From contig NW_026623089.1 of assembly GCF_023065955.2 (NCBI RefSeq), forward strand, positions 36,362,767-36,426,766: a DNA stretch of 64,000 bases. The letters are read 5' to 3'. Below the pieces are notes generated by a model, which saw only the letters and a list, made by a program, of their open reading frames with translations, made no database searches and had not been told where the DNA came from. Source of the stretch: Ursus arctos. Its lineage: Eukaryota; Chordata; Mammalia; Carnivora; Ursidae. The stretch's first letter is position 1. The number at the start of each line of letters is the position of its first letter. Positions 12,866 through 24,114 of this stretch are shown piece after piece. The position numbers and the translations under genes were made by a program.

Positions 12866-15563
12866 ATAGTTGACCTCGTGGTTGGGCAAGTACCCGTGAG
12901 CACCACAGCCACAGCATCGCTGGGGGCATGGTCCAGGTGGTGACGTGGGCCTTGTGGGTGGCTCCCCTCCAGGCCCCGCCCCATACGCCCCCCCCCAGCC
13001 CCCGCCCCTCACACACGTTCTTGGAAGTGATCTGGCGGCCCTGGCCTTTCCCAGAGCAACTTCTTGGACTCTGGCCAACCCTACTCACTGTCAGTCCCCC
13101 CTCCTAATCTTTGAGAAACCTCACTTGCTGACCCAGCAGTGGGGGACCCAGGGACCAGATGCTCCCAGGTCACCCACTCCAGCTATCACTCACAGACACG
13201 CTCACCTTGATGGAGGTCAGCTGGGCTCCCAGGCCAGAGGAGGGAGGGGTTGCAGGGTATGGGAGGCCCCTTCATGGGGTGGTGTCCAGCAGGAAGGGCC
13301 CTGGCCTTCCATGGGCAGGGTGGAAATGAGGTAGGCTCTCCCGAGGGCAGCCCTGATGTTCTGCTCCTGGCCTCATCCACCCAGCAGGGGCCACCCAATA
13401 CTAATACCAACAATAATGAAATGAATAATTGACGACCTCCTGCTTGCTCTGAGTGATTAACTCATGAAAGCTGCAGAGGCTCCCTCTAGGAACTCCATGA
13501 GCTCCTTCTATGTGCGCTTCCAATCCCATCCAACACTAACCACCGCCCCTCCCCCCTCAGCTGGTTCACGGGCCAGCCTCTCCCCTGCATCCCTCTTCCC
13601 TCAGCTCTGAACGCAGAGACCTGGGTCCCAGCAAGCGGGACCAACCCTCTCCAGTCAGCACAGCCAGGGCTGCGAAGCTCTAGGCTCCCACCCCTCGTTG
13701 CATGTGATCAAGACCATAGCCTTAGAGGAGGAAGGGAACCCAAATGTTCACAGTTCATAGCTGGAAGAGGTTTGGACACAGACCCAATCTTCAGGATATC
13801 CTAGGTAGGAGAAGTTTGGGTCTCCGAGCCTGGGTTTCTATGGCAACAAAATAGGGTTCCTCACCCCAGGAAGTGCCTGGGCTGGGGCTGGGCACATCCC
13901 CCACGTCCCAAGTCAGAAGCCTCCCTGGGTCTGCCCCAGTGACCCAGCGGGAGCTGGGATTCAGGCCACACCCAGATGGAATCCAGAGACTTCATGACGT
14001 TCACATGGGAAGGGTCTGAGTACGAGAGGCCCAGAGAGCCCCACAGGGAGAGAGGGTCTGGGGAAGTGTCCCTGCTGTTGAGGCAGCCTTGGGGGTGGGG
14101 AAACCGGCTCAGTTAATAAACCCATCAGAACTGGCACACCCTCTCCCAGCCCCCTCAGCTTCTGGGTGAGCCAGCCTCCTCCACCAAAGCTACTCTTTGT
14201 TAACAGTGTTGCCATGGCAACCAGATCCAGGGAGAACTCTCTCTTCAAGGTAGAGTCTGAGGGTGACACTTGGAGAAACGGAAGTGGTGGTGACAACAGG
14301 CAGGGGCCTGGCCTCCCAGCCCTACCCCCACTACTCCTTCCTGAACTAGCCCAGCTCCCCAGAGACTGCCCCTTGCTGGTGCCAGAGTTTTGGGTCTGCT
14401 CCCCTCTCCTTTCCCTGAGGGGGGTGGCAACATGGTCCAGACCAGGCACCCCCCCAGCCCATGCTCCCACACAGATCTGTGTGTCTCTGCCCTGTCACAC
14501 ACAGGGGCTCACGCTTTCGCGCATGTTCCAGGAAGGCTGGAGTCCACCAGCACCGTCTTGGAGCTGAGGGGGCAACAGGCCAAGTGTACCCTTGACTCCA
14601 AGAGATCACAGACAATTACACGGGGGCAATGTGCTGCAGAGGCCCAGCGTGCTCTGCACAGCACACCCATGCCGGAAGGGCCCCCCCCCCCCAGAAGGCC
14701 AGGAGCCAACTAGGTGGGGATATGGAGTCCTGCATGGGAACAGAAGGTTCCGAACATTTTGACAAAGAGAAGGTTAAAAGGTCACCTGGCTGTGGTATGG
14801 GGAAGGAGGCTGCTGCAGGTGTCCGGTGCAAAGGGGGCAGCCCGACCTGGGGAGGTAGCAGTGGGCAGGGGAAACGGGTGCGAGAGAGGTCTGGGGGGAC
14901 GGGCTGACCACTCAACCCACGTGAGGGTAGACCTGGCAGAGGCAAGAGGGAGGCCCTGGCCACCCCGACTGCTCAGATGGGGGTCCTAGAGCAGTGAGGT
15001 TCAGGGGCACAGTGACAGTGGACAGGCTGCCCGGGGTCCTCTGGGAGGCATCCATCAGGCCTGGGCTGGACTGCTGACAGAGCCCAGGGGACAGGCCGCA
15101 CTGATAGGAGTTAGAGTGGGGTAGGCACGGAGAAGGGAGCAGGAGCCATGGCTGGGGAAGAGAGGGTGCAGGTCCAGGTCCTGAAGAACAGGAACAGTGA
15201 GTGCCCCCAGGAGAGGAGGGGGAGCCTGCAGAGAGGTGTGCATGGTGCCCAGAGGACGTGGAGGCACAGGGGTGGACCTGCGGAGCCCAGCGGACAAATG
15301 CCTGGGAGCAGGAGCCAGGAACACCAGGAGGGCCGGAGATGTCCACAGGCACCTGAAGACCCTCTCCCAGGAGTGCAGAGGGCGAGCCAGATTGGAGTGG
15401 GCTGGGAGCGAGTGGGAAGTGAGGATGCGGAGTGAGCAAGCAAGGAACACGGCTTCAGTCAGCCTACTTGCAGGGGAGGAGAGAAGGGGGAAAATAGCTG
15501 GAGGGGGAGACAGCAGAGAGCAGTTTGTGGTTGTATTATGCTGGAAGAAGCTTTATGAAAGTA
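12866..15563. other. GC-rich single-copy DNA, no gene recognised
   Basis: Repeat-poor. It contains short poly-C runs near 12,989 and at 14,681-14,692. Several overlapping open frames of 100-170 codons exist on both strands, but none has a recognisable domain and they shadow one another, so I do not call genes. Confidence 0.5.
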
Positions 15564-15791
15564 GGGGCGCCTGGGTGGCTCAGTCGGCTGAGCGGCAGAC
15601 TCTTGATTTCGGCTCAGGTCGTGATCTCAGGGTCATGGGATGGAGCTCCGAGTAGGGCTCTCCATTCAGTGTGGAGGCTGCTGGAGATTCTCTCTCTCCC
15701 TCTCCCTCTGCCTCTGCCTCTACCTCTCCCCTGCTCATGTGCTCTCTCTCTCTAAATGAATAAATAAAATCTTTTTTAAAAATTTTTTAAA
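15564..15791 (+). mobile_element. SINEC (Can-SINE)
   Basis: Full-length copy with head 'ggggcgcctgggtggctcag', a long (CTCTGC)n/(CT)n body and an AATAAATAAAATCTTTTTTA tail. A 7-bp target duplication, 'gaaagta', flanks it at 15,557-15,563 and 15,792-15,798. It is the only SINE in the 11 kb between 7.8 and 19 kb. Confidence 0.95.
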
Positions 15792-15798
15792 GAAAGTA

Positions 15799-18404
15799 AT
15801 ATCACCTTTGATGACATCACCAGTCAAAGAGGGCAGCAACACCTCCCCTGTGAGGAAGTGATACAAAAACTGGACAAATGGAATGAAGTGCCCCCTGAGT
15901 GCCTGACATCTTGCCCCCAGGGCTGGCTCCCTGCCTCAGGTGGCTCACAGTGTGTGGGCCGTGGGCAAAATGGGGTGTTGTCTAAAGAGTCAGGGAGACT
16001 CAGTGAGGCCCAGTACCAAGCCTCTCCTTGAGCTGGTGCTTGTCCACAGCTCCCTGAACTCACCCTGCGTGACGGAGAACCCCACAGCCGCTCAGAAAGG
16101 ACATGGCAGGCTTTGAGCTCCCACCGCCACCCACCACCCGGGGTAGCACAGGCCCGCAGCCTGTCCCCCACACCCAGCATAGGTGCTCATGGTAGGGAGG
16201 TGGGGTGAGAGGCTCTTTTCTCCTGGGCTATGTCCACATTCCGGCACCACCGCATGAATCCTGAGAAGCTTCCCTAGCAAGTAAGTGAGGTGGGTAGAAG
16301 CTTCCGTGACAGGATCACTGGGGGTTGCCTGCACCATACTCAATGGCACCTACGTTCTTTGGAAATGCTTCTGCAGACAAGAGCATTCAGACACCTGAGG
16401 CCATGAGACAGTTCCCCCTCCGGCAGGGTCAGTGGCAGGCAGCAGTTCTACTGCCACCCCTTGGCAGGCATCCGTACCTATCCTAACACTTTCATCCTGT
16501 TGGCCAGACACCTCCCACAAGCCTCTCTGAACCCCGACCCAGGAGGTGAATCCCCGAGGTCCTCCATTGCCCAGGATGAGCCCTGTGCCTCCTGTGCTCT
16601 GAACAGGCCAGGAGATAATAGGGCTTTCAGGCTTTCCCTTCCATGGTTCCTGCTGTGCTGCCGTCAGGCCGACATCAGCTGACCTTCCCAAACCCTGCTC
16701 CAAGGTTGTCGGATTGGGACCGCCCGGTGTCCCCAGTCTAGGGACATTCTGAATGGATCATAGCGCCTCTGTGCCAGCCAGGCATCCCTTGTTCGCTCTG
16801 TCACATGAACACGCAGACCCACAGCCCCAGGCTCTGGGCCCACATAGAGCTGAGGAGGGCACATACTCAGAAAGGGCAGAGCATCCTTCCCAGGCCCCTG
16901 CAGGTCCGGGGACCCTGCCTGATGTGTGACCAGCGGCTGTCAGAAGCCCTCCGCTCATGGCCGAGGGCCTGGCAGCTTCCCCACCTGATGCCACTTCAGC
17001 ACCCCGTGATGACAGGCCTCCCTCCCTCCTACCCTGCTCCCTCCTCAGATTCTGCCTCAAAGACAAGTTGCTAAGTAAACACTCATCCACAGGGGGGAGG
17101 TGGGCAAGCGAGGGCAAAGGAACTGAGAGGCAGCCTGGAGTGGGTGGGAGTTACAGGAGGCAGATTTCTGCTCAACATTTGGAAGCTCTGAGAGAAAAAC
17201 AGCCAGAGCAGACCCGGACAGAAGCAGATGGCCTCAGGAGGGAAAGAGGGAGGGAGGAGGAGTCCCAGCAGGGGGCAGCCGGGGGCGGGGTGCTCTGGAC
17301 CCGCAGCAACAGAGCTGTGGTCACCTGGATGGGCCCTGATCTGCCTCCCCAGCCCTGTCTCCCACCATGGCCCTGGGACCTGCCTCCAGCAGGCCCTGTT
17401 GGGGAGGCCCTAAGCCCCTCTTCTGGGGTAGGGTGATGCAGAGGTGCGCATCCTACACCAGCCTATGCCAGCACCCCCACTTCTGAGGACTATGGTAGTC
17501 CCCAAGCCCTGCACCTCCCTTGGCCTATTTGACAAATTTGGCTTTTGTGAAACATGTGGCTTGAGAACAGGGTTCTGTGGTTAAAAACCAAAAATCAGCC
17601 AGAGCTATTCCAATACCGCCCATTCATCTCATCATTCTGCAGCCAGGGAGACAGTTGTTCTCTGAGGTTCTCAGACCATACCTGAGCATCCCCGCCCCCC
17701 ACTACTCTCCTCTGAAGGATCCAGGGGATGGACTAATGGGTCTGTTCCTCATCTGGTCAGCCTAAGGCGGCCACTCGCGCTGGGATGCCCTCCCTACTCG
17801 GCCAGGCCCACCAGCCCCCGGTCTCACTCAGGACAGCCCAGCACAAATCCCGGCAGCGCTGGTTTTCTCCCCCACCCTCCTCCTCTGCCTGCAGTTGCTA
17901 AGTTACACCAAAAAACCCTCTGCTCTGTGTGAACTGTTCCATTTCCACAATTTGCCAGGTGGAAGGGAGCCATCAGGCTGGCAGTTCAAGGATACCTCCC
18001 AGAGAAAAACAAACTTGCTGGCTGGCTTTCAGGCCCCCATGGTATACCTGGGGCCACCTGCTTGTGCTCCCAAACCCAGGAGCCATGTGCAAGAGTACAC
18101 AGCTGCCCTGGGAGGGTGTTAGCATGTGGGTCTCTACTGCTCATTCCCTTCTCAGGGACAGGGCCTGTGGGTTCTACTGCCACCCCCTACCCACTCATGA
18201 CCACCCAGAGGGCTGCTAGTCACTATGACCCATGTCCCTAACAACAAATAAAAGCTAGAAGGGCACAGAACCCATCCACGTGTCCAGAGCCAATGTCTTC
18301 TACTTCCTCCCACTCTGGACGCCCTCCTCCTATTCTGGGCTGGGGTCCTGAGGTTCCAATGCAAAGTGTCCCTGGGTGTCAGGGGGGAAATACCCCTAAA
18401 AGTC
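15799..18404. other. GC-rich single-copy DNA, no gene recognised
   Basis: No repeat of note and no recognisable exon. It contains a perfect match to the CTCF core motif, listed separately. Confidence 0.5.
17265..17278 (+). promoter_or_regulatory. Candidate CTCF binding site
   Basis: CCAGCAGGGGGCAG matches the 14-base CTCF core CCASYAGRKGGCRS at every position. CTCF is the vertebrate insulator and loop-anchor protein. The site lies in GC-rich non-repeat DNA about 2 kb from the CpG island. A motif match alone does not prove binding. Confidence 0.5.
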
Positions 18405-18530
18405 ACTGAAACCATTTACAGATGGGGAAGCTGAGTCCCTGAGAGGCCCGCAGCCTGCCCGCAGTTCAGAAGCCGAGACCTGTGGCCTCCCGACTCCCTA
18501 GCTCCCTGCTCCTAACGGGAGCTGCTGCTT
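18405..18530 (-). repeat. MIR SINE fragment
   Basis: Antisense MIR words appear in order: 'accatttacagatggggaag', 'ctgagtccctgagaggc', then the region normally reading 'cacacagctag' and 'ctgactcc', here 'ctcccgactccctagctcc'. Diverged, with approximate ends. Confidence 0.6.
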
Positions 18531-19119
18531 TGCACTCCAGGCCTCCTACTGAGGAGGGAAAGGCCTGGACCCAAGCGAGGCTGCACTGGGCATGACTGTG
18601 TCCAGAGGCAGGTGGAAGACCTCTTAGGGCAGAGCAGACCACTGCCTCTTTGAGGTTCCCCTGAATGCCAACCTGACTCTCTGTGTCCTGGGCTCCTAGG
18701 ACAGGTGGCCCTCTGAGCCCTGCCCTTGCTCCAGAGGGTGGGAGAGGAATGACAGCAGGGGGGAGGGTTAACCAGATGGGGCTCACAGCTCCAAGCAGGG
18801 AACCAGGGTGCCCGGCCACCACCACATCTCAGCCCCCAGGTGGCTCCCAAGAGGCAGGCAGCCTCCCTGTAAATATCCACCAGCTCTAGCGCTCAGAAGC
18901 AGCTAGAGACGCAGGGGGCAAGGGCCTGCTGCGTGTCCTCCCCAGACAGCAGGAGCCCCCTCCCCCCTCACCCACACGCCAGCTGCACCTTGTAAGGCCT
19001 GGGGCAAAGAGAGCACGGTCCTTGAAATGACCCTTGCCCACGGTGCAGAGAGGGGCATCTCGCCCCGGTCGTCTCCCTCCAAATGCTGAGCTCACGCCCC
19101 ACTTCCTCGCCACACAGCA
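18531..19119. other. GC-rich flank of the CpG island
   Basis: Unique sequence with no repeat and no recognised exon. CpG density begins to rise after about 19,040. Confidence 0.5.
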
Positions 19120-19574
19120 AGGGCGTGAGATGCCACCGCGGGGCCCAGAATGCAGACAAGCAAATGGAAACTTCCAACTGCGCAGCCCCGAGCTCCTCAG
19201 ATTTCCCAGCCCCCTCCCCTATACCAGGCCCGGGGCAGCGGACCTGCCAGCCCGTGCCCACGCCCGCCGGGCGAGTGCACTCACGCCACGCCCAGGGAGA
19301 GATCGCCCTGTGCCCCGCAGGCGCTGGGGACCTGGGGTCCCGGCGCTGTCCAGCCCGGGGCGGAGTTCTCGGCAACTCCGCGCTGGGCTCCCGCACGCCC
19401 TCCTACACGCGCGTCCCACGACCCGTGCCGGGAGCCGGTGCTCCGGCCCCGCGACGGTTACGCCGGGCGGGAGCCGGGGCCCGCGTACGCCCCGCCCGCG
19501 CCCGCGACCGGAGGGGACGACCCGTGGGAGAGAGGGAGGGACCGAGGGACTCAGGATCTGCGCCCGCTGCCTAC

Positions 19575-19662
19575 CTCGGTCCGGGCCGGCGTAGCTCCCG
19601 CGCAGCCCTCGCGCCGCAGTCGGGCCCCGAGCAGCGCGCGGCCCGCGCCGGCGGCGGCTCAT
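19575..19662 (-). other. Candidate minus-strand first coding exon segment
   Basis: On the minus strand an ATG at 19,662-19,660 (A at -3) opens a frame of 29 codons beginning MSRRRRGPRAARG and ending in phase 1 at a consensus donor, GACCGAG|GTAGGC. The peptide is Arg/Ala/Gly-rich, as many chance frames in CpG islands are. I recognise no family and can point to no downstream exon. This is a weak candidate only. Confidence 0.2.
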
Positions 19663-19762
19663 GCTCGGCGCCGGGGCCCGCGGCACCCGCCCACCCGCGG
19701 CCGCCCCCGCGCTGCGCCAGCTGCGGGCAGAGCGGCTCCCTCCGCAGCCGGCGCCGGGGAAC

Positions 19763-19835
19763 GCGAGCGAGCGAGCGCGGAGCGAGCACGAAGCGGGCAC
19801 GGAGCGGGCACGGAACGGGCACGGAGCGGGCGGGC
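19763..19835 (+). repeat. GC-rich tandem repeat, about 11-bp unit
   Basis: Six to seven imperfect copies of a GGAGCGGGCAC-like unit run through the right half of the CpG island, then break down into GCGGGCGAGCGCG words. In frame it gives the repeated Glu-Arg-Ala/Gly peptides seen in chance frames there. Such arrays are commonly length-variable. Confidence 0.8.
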
Positions 19836-19989
19836 GCGAGAGCGCGGGGAGCGGGCGAGCGCGGGGCGAGGGTGCGGGGCGGGCGCAGGGAGAGGGAGTG
19901 CGCGGGGCGGGCGTGTGGAGAGGGAAAGTGCGGGAAGAAGGTGGAAGGAGAGGTAAAGCGCGTGGCCAGGGCGCAGGGCGCGGGACGGG

Positions 19990-20000
19990 ATGCAGGTAGG
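19990..20000 (+). other. Candidate plus-strand splice donor at island edge
   Basis: ATGCAG|GTAGGA at 19,995/19,996 is a good 5' splice-site match. It sits at the downstream edge of the CpG island, where a non-coding first exon on the plus strand would end. No acceptor or second exon was identified. Confidence 0.3.
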
Positions 20001-20169
20001 AGGCATAGAGAGAGTGCAGGGAGAAAGCGAGCCAGCCTTCATTTTAAAAGGGCTAATTCAACAAACCATCCCAAAGGTGATGAAGGCACCTCATGTGAAA
20101 GAACCTTTGGGGACTCCCTAGAGCTGCCCAAATGTTGGCTCCTGAAACCGCTTCCGCAGGCAACTCCTG

Positions 20170-20300
20170 GTCCCTTTGATTATTCCCTTCAACCATCACA
20201 ACCATCCTATAAGGTTGGTGTTGGTTTTGTTCCCATTGCACAGATGAGTAAACTGATGGTAGGCAATTGAAATGACCCTGTAGGATCGGGCAGGCAAAGC
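20170..20300 (-). repeat. MIR SINE fragment
   Basis: Antisense MIR words in order: 'accatcacaaccatcctata', 'gttcccattgcacagatgag', 'taaactgatggtaggcaatt'. The match to the usual 'cccattttacagatgaggaaactgag' core is clear. Confidence 0.75.
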
Positions 20301-20574
20301 AAGGCTCAAAAACCACCCTGAGAGATTCCATAGTACCCATTTCTCCAAAACCACTATGAGGAGGATGCGGGATCCAGGTCTTCTAGCTCCCAGTGAAGTT
20401 TTCTGTTCTCTGAACAGGCATCCTTGTTCTCTGGTCACAACGTCAGGGGTCAGGAGTAACCCTTATAGGCACAGACCCAAGTGAATGTGGAACAGGCCTA
20501 GGGCCAGGAAGCTCAAAAGGGGAAGTACTCCACAGACATCCCCCACCCCTGCCTTGGAGAGGCTGAGGACCTTT

Positions 20575-21345
20575 CTTATTCATTCATTCAGTACATATTT
20601 ACTGAGTGTCTATTGTATGCTGGGTGCCATTCTGGGCACTGGGATACAGGTGTGAATCCCCCTGTGTGGCTGAAGTTTGCATTCTTGTGGGAAGCAGGCA
20701 GTAAATAAAAAGCACAAGAAAATATTTTTTTTTTTTTTAAGATCTTATATATTTATTTGACAGAGAGAGACACAGCCAGCGAGAGAGGGAACACAAGCAG
20801 GGAGAGTGGGAGAGGAAGCACAGCAGGGAGCCTGATGTGGGGCTCCATCCCAGGACCCTGGGATCACGCACTGGGCCAAAGGCAAACGCTTAACGACTGA
20901 ACCACCCAGGTGCCCCAAGAAAATATTTCATACGTCAGATGATGCGGATGCTCTGGAGAAGAGCATGGCAGAGAGAGGGCATAGGGAGTCCAGTTTGTGG
21001 AATTATTTTATTGTGGCAGGTCAGGGAAGGTTTTGCTAAAGGGGTGACATCTGAGCCAGGACCTGACTGAAGCAAGCCATGCTGAATCCAAAGAATGAAC
21101 ATTTGAGGCATAGGGAATAGCCCTGAGTGCAAAGGCCCTGATGTGAGAATATGCTTTGGGTGTGTACAAGCGACAATGAGGAGACAGAGTGGTGTGCAAA
21201 TGAGTGAAGAGTTGTGAGTGAGAATGAGATTCCAGGAAGTGCCCGGGTGACCAGATCAGGGAGAACCTGGTTGGCCATTGGCCCATTGTAGCTTTGACTC
21301 AATGCCAAGCTGGTGGCGGGTTTTGCAAAGAAATGTTATGGTCTG
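20575..21345 (-). mobile_element. L2 LINE 3' end, split by a SINE
   Basis: Read in reverse this is the L2 3' terminus. It starts with 'ttcattcattcagtacatat', 'tactgagtgtctattgtatg', 'ctgggtgccattctgggcac'; after the SINE it continues with 'ggcaggtcagggaaggtttt', 'gagccaggacctgactgaag' and 'gtgcaaaggccctga'. L2 is an ancient CR1-type LINE shared by all mammals. Coding capacity is lost. Confidence 0.85.
20728..20916 (-). mobile_element. SINEC (Can-SINE)
   Basis: Antisense copy: a T-rich tail (AAGATCTTATATATTTATTTGAC) at the left and 'cacccaggtgcccc' head at the right. An exact 12-bp duplication, 'aagaaaatattt', lies at 20,716-20,727 and 20,917-20,928. It inserted into the L2. Confidence 0.97.
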
Positions 21346-21359
21346 ACTTTTCTTGACAA

Positions 21360-21639
21360 AAACATTTTGGAAAATTTCAAATGCTTACAAAAGTGGGAGC
21401 TAAGACGGTAGTAAGCCCAGTGGCCCAACATCAACAATTACTAATATGTGGCCAATTTTGTTTCACCAGCACCCCGACCCACCACTATATTTGTTCAAGT
21501 GAGCATTTGTTATTAAGTGAACATTTATAACTTGTAAAGTATAATATACATAAATGATGGTATACATCATAAATTTGTGCTCAATTGGTTTTCAATGAGA
21601 ATATTAATAACCATCTGTATCTTGAGTTCACTATGGGAA
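21360..21639. other. AT-rich, probable old L1 3' UTR fragment
   Basis: Words such as 'ggaaaatttcaaatgcttac' and 'atcaacaattactaatatg' recall old L1M 3' UTR sequence, but I cannot fix family or ends. Confidence 0.35.
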
Positions 21640-22680
21640 GGTTTTAAATCAGATTCATTTTCTTTAATAGATCTAGGGCCTTGCAGATTATCTAATTCTT
21701 CTGATGTCACTTTTGATGAATTGTGTTTTTGAAATATTTTTAATTTGGCTAAATTTTCAGATTTACTGACAAGTTGTTCATAACATCCTCATATTAGCCC
21801 ACAGACGTCCGCAGAATATGTAGTGCTGTCCCACGTTTCATTCTGATGTTGGGAATCTTTGTTTTTCTTTTCTTGATCAGTCTTGCTAGAGTTTTGTAAA
21901 TTTTACCATATTTTTAAAGAAAACTTTTGCCTTTGTTGAGTTTTCTCTATGGTGCTTTCTATTTCATTGATGTCTACTTTTTGTTTTATTGAGTCTGTAT
22001 TTCTGCTTTGAGGGAGATATTTACTGTTTTGTTTTGTTTTGTTTTTCAGTTTCTTAAGTTGGAAGCTAGGCTCATTGGTTTTCAGCCTTCTTTTCTACTA
22101 TATGCATTTAAAGCTATACATTCTAAGCACCGTCTCTCACAAGTTTTAAGTTTTTTATTATCATTTAGCTCAAGATATTTTTTCATTTCCATATCTTTTA
22201 ATTTATTTGAGAGAGAGGGTGAGAGACCACAAGCAGAGGGAGGGGCACAAGCAGACTCCTCACTGAGCGAGGAACCCGATGCAGGGCTCAATCCCAGGAC
22301 CCTGAGATCATGACCTGAGCTGAAGGCAGATGCTTAACCAACTGAGCCACCCAGGTGCCCCTTAGTTTCCATTGTGATTCTCTTTTGGCCCATGAATTAT
22401 TTAGAAGGGCATTGGTTAGTTTCCAAATACTAGGAGGTTTTCTAGTTATCTTCCTATTATTGAGTTCCAATTTAGTTTACAACAGGCAGAGGATGAACTC
22501 TGAATGCTTTCAATTCCCTGAAATCTACTCATACATTTATGGCCCAGAATATGTTCTATTTTGGTAAATGTCCCATATGCCCTTGAAAAGAATGAATATT
22601 CTGCATAAATCAGTTAGGTCAGGTTGGTTAATCAGGTCCAAATCTATATTGCTACTGAATGTAATCTGTATTCTGTTAGT
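21640..22680 (-). mobile_element. Old L1 LINE fragment (ORF2), split by a SINE
   Basis: On the minus strand it follows L1 ORF2. Antisense landmarks are 'ttattgagtctgtatttctg', 'gtttcttaagttggaagcta', 'ggcccatgaattatttagaa', 'cagaatatgttctattttgg' and 'ttgaaaagaatgaatattct'. Frameshifts and stops are numerous. Next to it lies an L1 3' end in the opposite orientation. Confidence 0.8.
22193..22361 (-). mobile_element. SINEC (Can-SINE)
   Basis: Antisense SINE with 'ttttaatttatttgagagag' tail side and 'gccacccaggtgcccc' head side. A short duplication, 'tttccat', is visible on both sides. It interrupts the L1 ORF2 fragment. Confidence 0.93.
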
Positions 22681-23100
22681 TCTTGAGACAAACTGGAAAC
22701 AACCCAAAAGTCCTTCGACAAGTGAATGGATAAACAAATTGTAGCACACCCATACAATGGAATACTGCTCAAGAACAACATGAATGATTCTCAAGAGCAT
22801 TACGCTAAGTGAAAGAAGCCAGACTCAAAAGGATTCAAACTGTATAATTCCATTTATATGACTTCTGGAAAAGACAAAATTGTACAGATAGAGAACAGAT
22901 CGGTGGTCCCTAGGGGTTGGTGGGATGGAGGAATAGGGGAGGATCAACTACAGCACAGGGAAATTTTTAGGGACCATGAAAGTGTGTCTGTGTCTTGATC
23001 TGTGGTGGTGGTCACATGACTATGCATTTGCCAAGACCTAAAGTAACTGTACATCAAAAGGAGTGAATTTTACTGTCTGTAATTAAAAAGTAATTTTAAT
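22681..23100 (+). mobile_element. Old L1 LINE 3' end
   Basis: Sense L1 3' landmarks: 'ggaaacaacccaaaagtcct', 'caatggaatactgctcaaga', 'taagtgaaagaagccagact', 'tggtccctaggggttggtgg' and 'ctgtaattaaaaagtaattt' at the end. It is degraded, with no open frame. Confidence 0.8.
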
Positions 23101-24114
23101 CTCCAATATAATTAGAGGCTTCCTGTGGCTACCTTGTCATCTCTTTTTTGTTCAGATGTCCATAGTTTTCAGTTTTCCCCTCCTTTTTGTTCTATTGTTA
23201 TGGAGGGAATCAGGATGACTTATTACTGCCAATGAATATAGCCTTGCCACTGCTGCCACAAAATGAAGAAGTCTGTAGGGTGCACAGGGGAATTGGAGGG
23301 GACAGTTAAAGGCTGTTCCAATAGTCAAATGATGAATGATGCTTGCTTAGACCAGGGTAGTCATGCTCATGAAGATAAGAAGTGTTTGCAACTCAACATG
23401 TGCTGCAGATAAAGCCAAAAGTACTTGGGTCAGAGAAAAAGAGAAAAGCCAGCAGTCTTTTTGCCCCAAGCAGTCTTGCTGTCCATGCTTTGGAGCACAT
23501 CCCAAGGTGCATCTGCATAGCTGGACACTGGTAGTACTTTGAGTGTTGTTTTATTTGGGCTGGCTTTGAGGTAGAGGGATTTCTGCAGGATATGGGAACT
23601 AAAACACACACATCCATGACAATTCAGGCACCCACTGTTCGTGTTGCACCCAGACATTGTCTTGCCTCAAATGTGTCCCCCTTCAAGACTTCTCATCACA
23701 ATGATTGCACTGGCTTACAGCTTTTTACTTCCATGGAGTCCAGGAAGTCCAGTTCACTGGACTCTAGATCTCTGATTCTCCATCCAAACCAGTTCTTCCC
23801 AGGATTTCAGCTTTCTCCCTCTTGACCACTTGCCTTATTTTTTTGCCTTGTTTCCATAGAACAGCTTTTCAGTTGTTCCCTTGGCAATACCCTGGATTTT
23901 CTTCCTTCTTTTACCTTCATATCTCCCACCTGGCAAAACTCCAGTGACGGATAAATCCAACTCTGCCTTCTCCAGATGTCCCCTCAGGTATCTAAGTGCT
24001 GCCAGAGGCAATCACACAGCCCTGCTATCACTCTAAATTCACAATAAATTCATCAATGGAACTGAGAACTCAACACTACTCAGTCATCCTCCTATAGTTC
24101 TTTATTTCCTTTTC
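23101..24114. other. Unique DNA, nothing recognised
   Basis: Moderate GC, no repeat I can name and no exon. Two short overlapping open frames on the minus strand near 23,400-23,650 have no recognisable domain. Confidence 0.45.

Larger units (their letters stand above)
19120..19995. promoter_or_regulatory. CpG island, probable promoter / first-exon region
   Basis: CpG dinucleotides are dense over about 850 bases, in contrast with the rest of the window where they are scarce. GC-box words (GGGCGG, CCGCCC) recur on both strands, for example near 19,490, 19,828 and 19,875. There is no TATA box in a convincing position. Such islands normally mark promoters of broadly expressed or developmental genes. 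A consensus splice donor faces right at 19,995/19,996 and another faces left at 19,575/19,574. I cannot identify the gene. Long open frames crossing the island, up to 395 codons, reflect GC-rich composition and lack of stops, not coding. Confidence 0.85.

Noticed and set aside
19083..20270. 395-codon plus-strand open frame through the CpG island, with overlapping frames on both strands
   Set aside because: Stops are rare in CpG-rich DNA, and five or more overlapping frames coexist. The peptide is Arg/Ala/Gly-rich with tandem-repeat segments and continues into an antisense MIR. This is composition, not coding.
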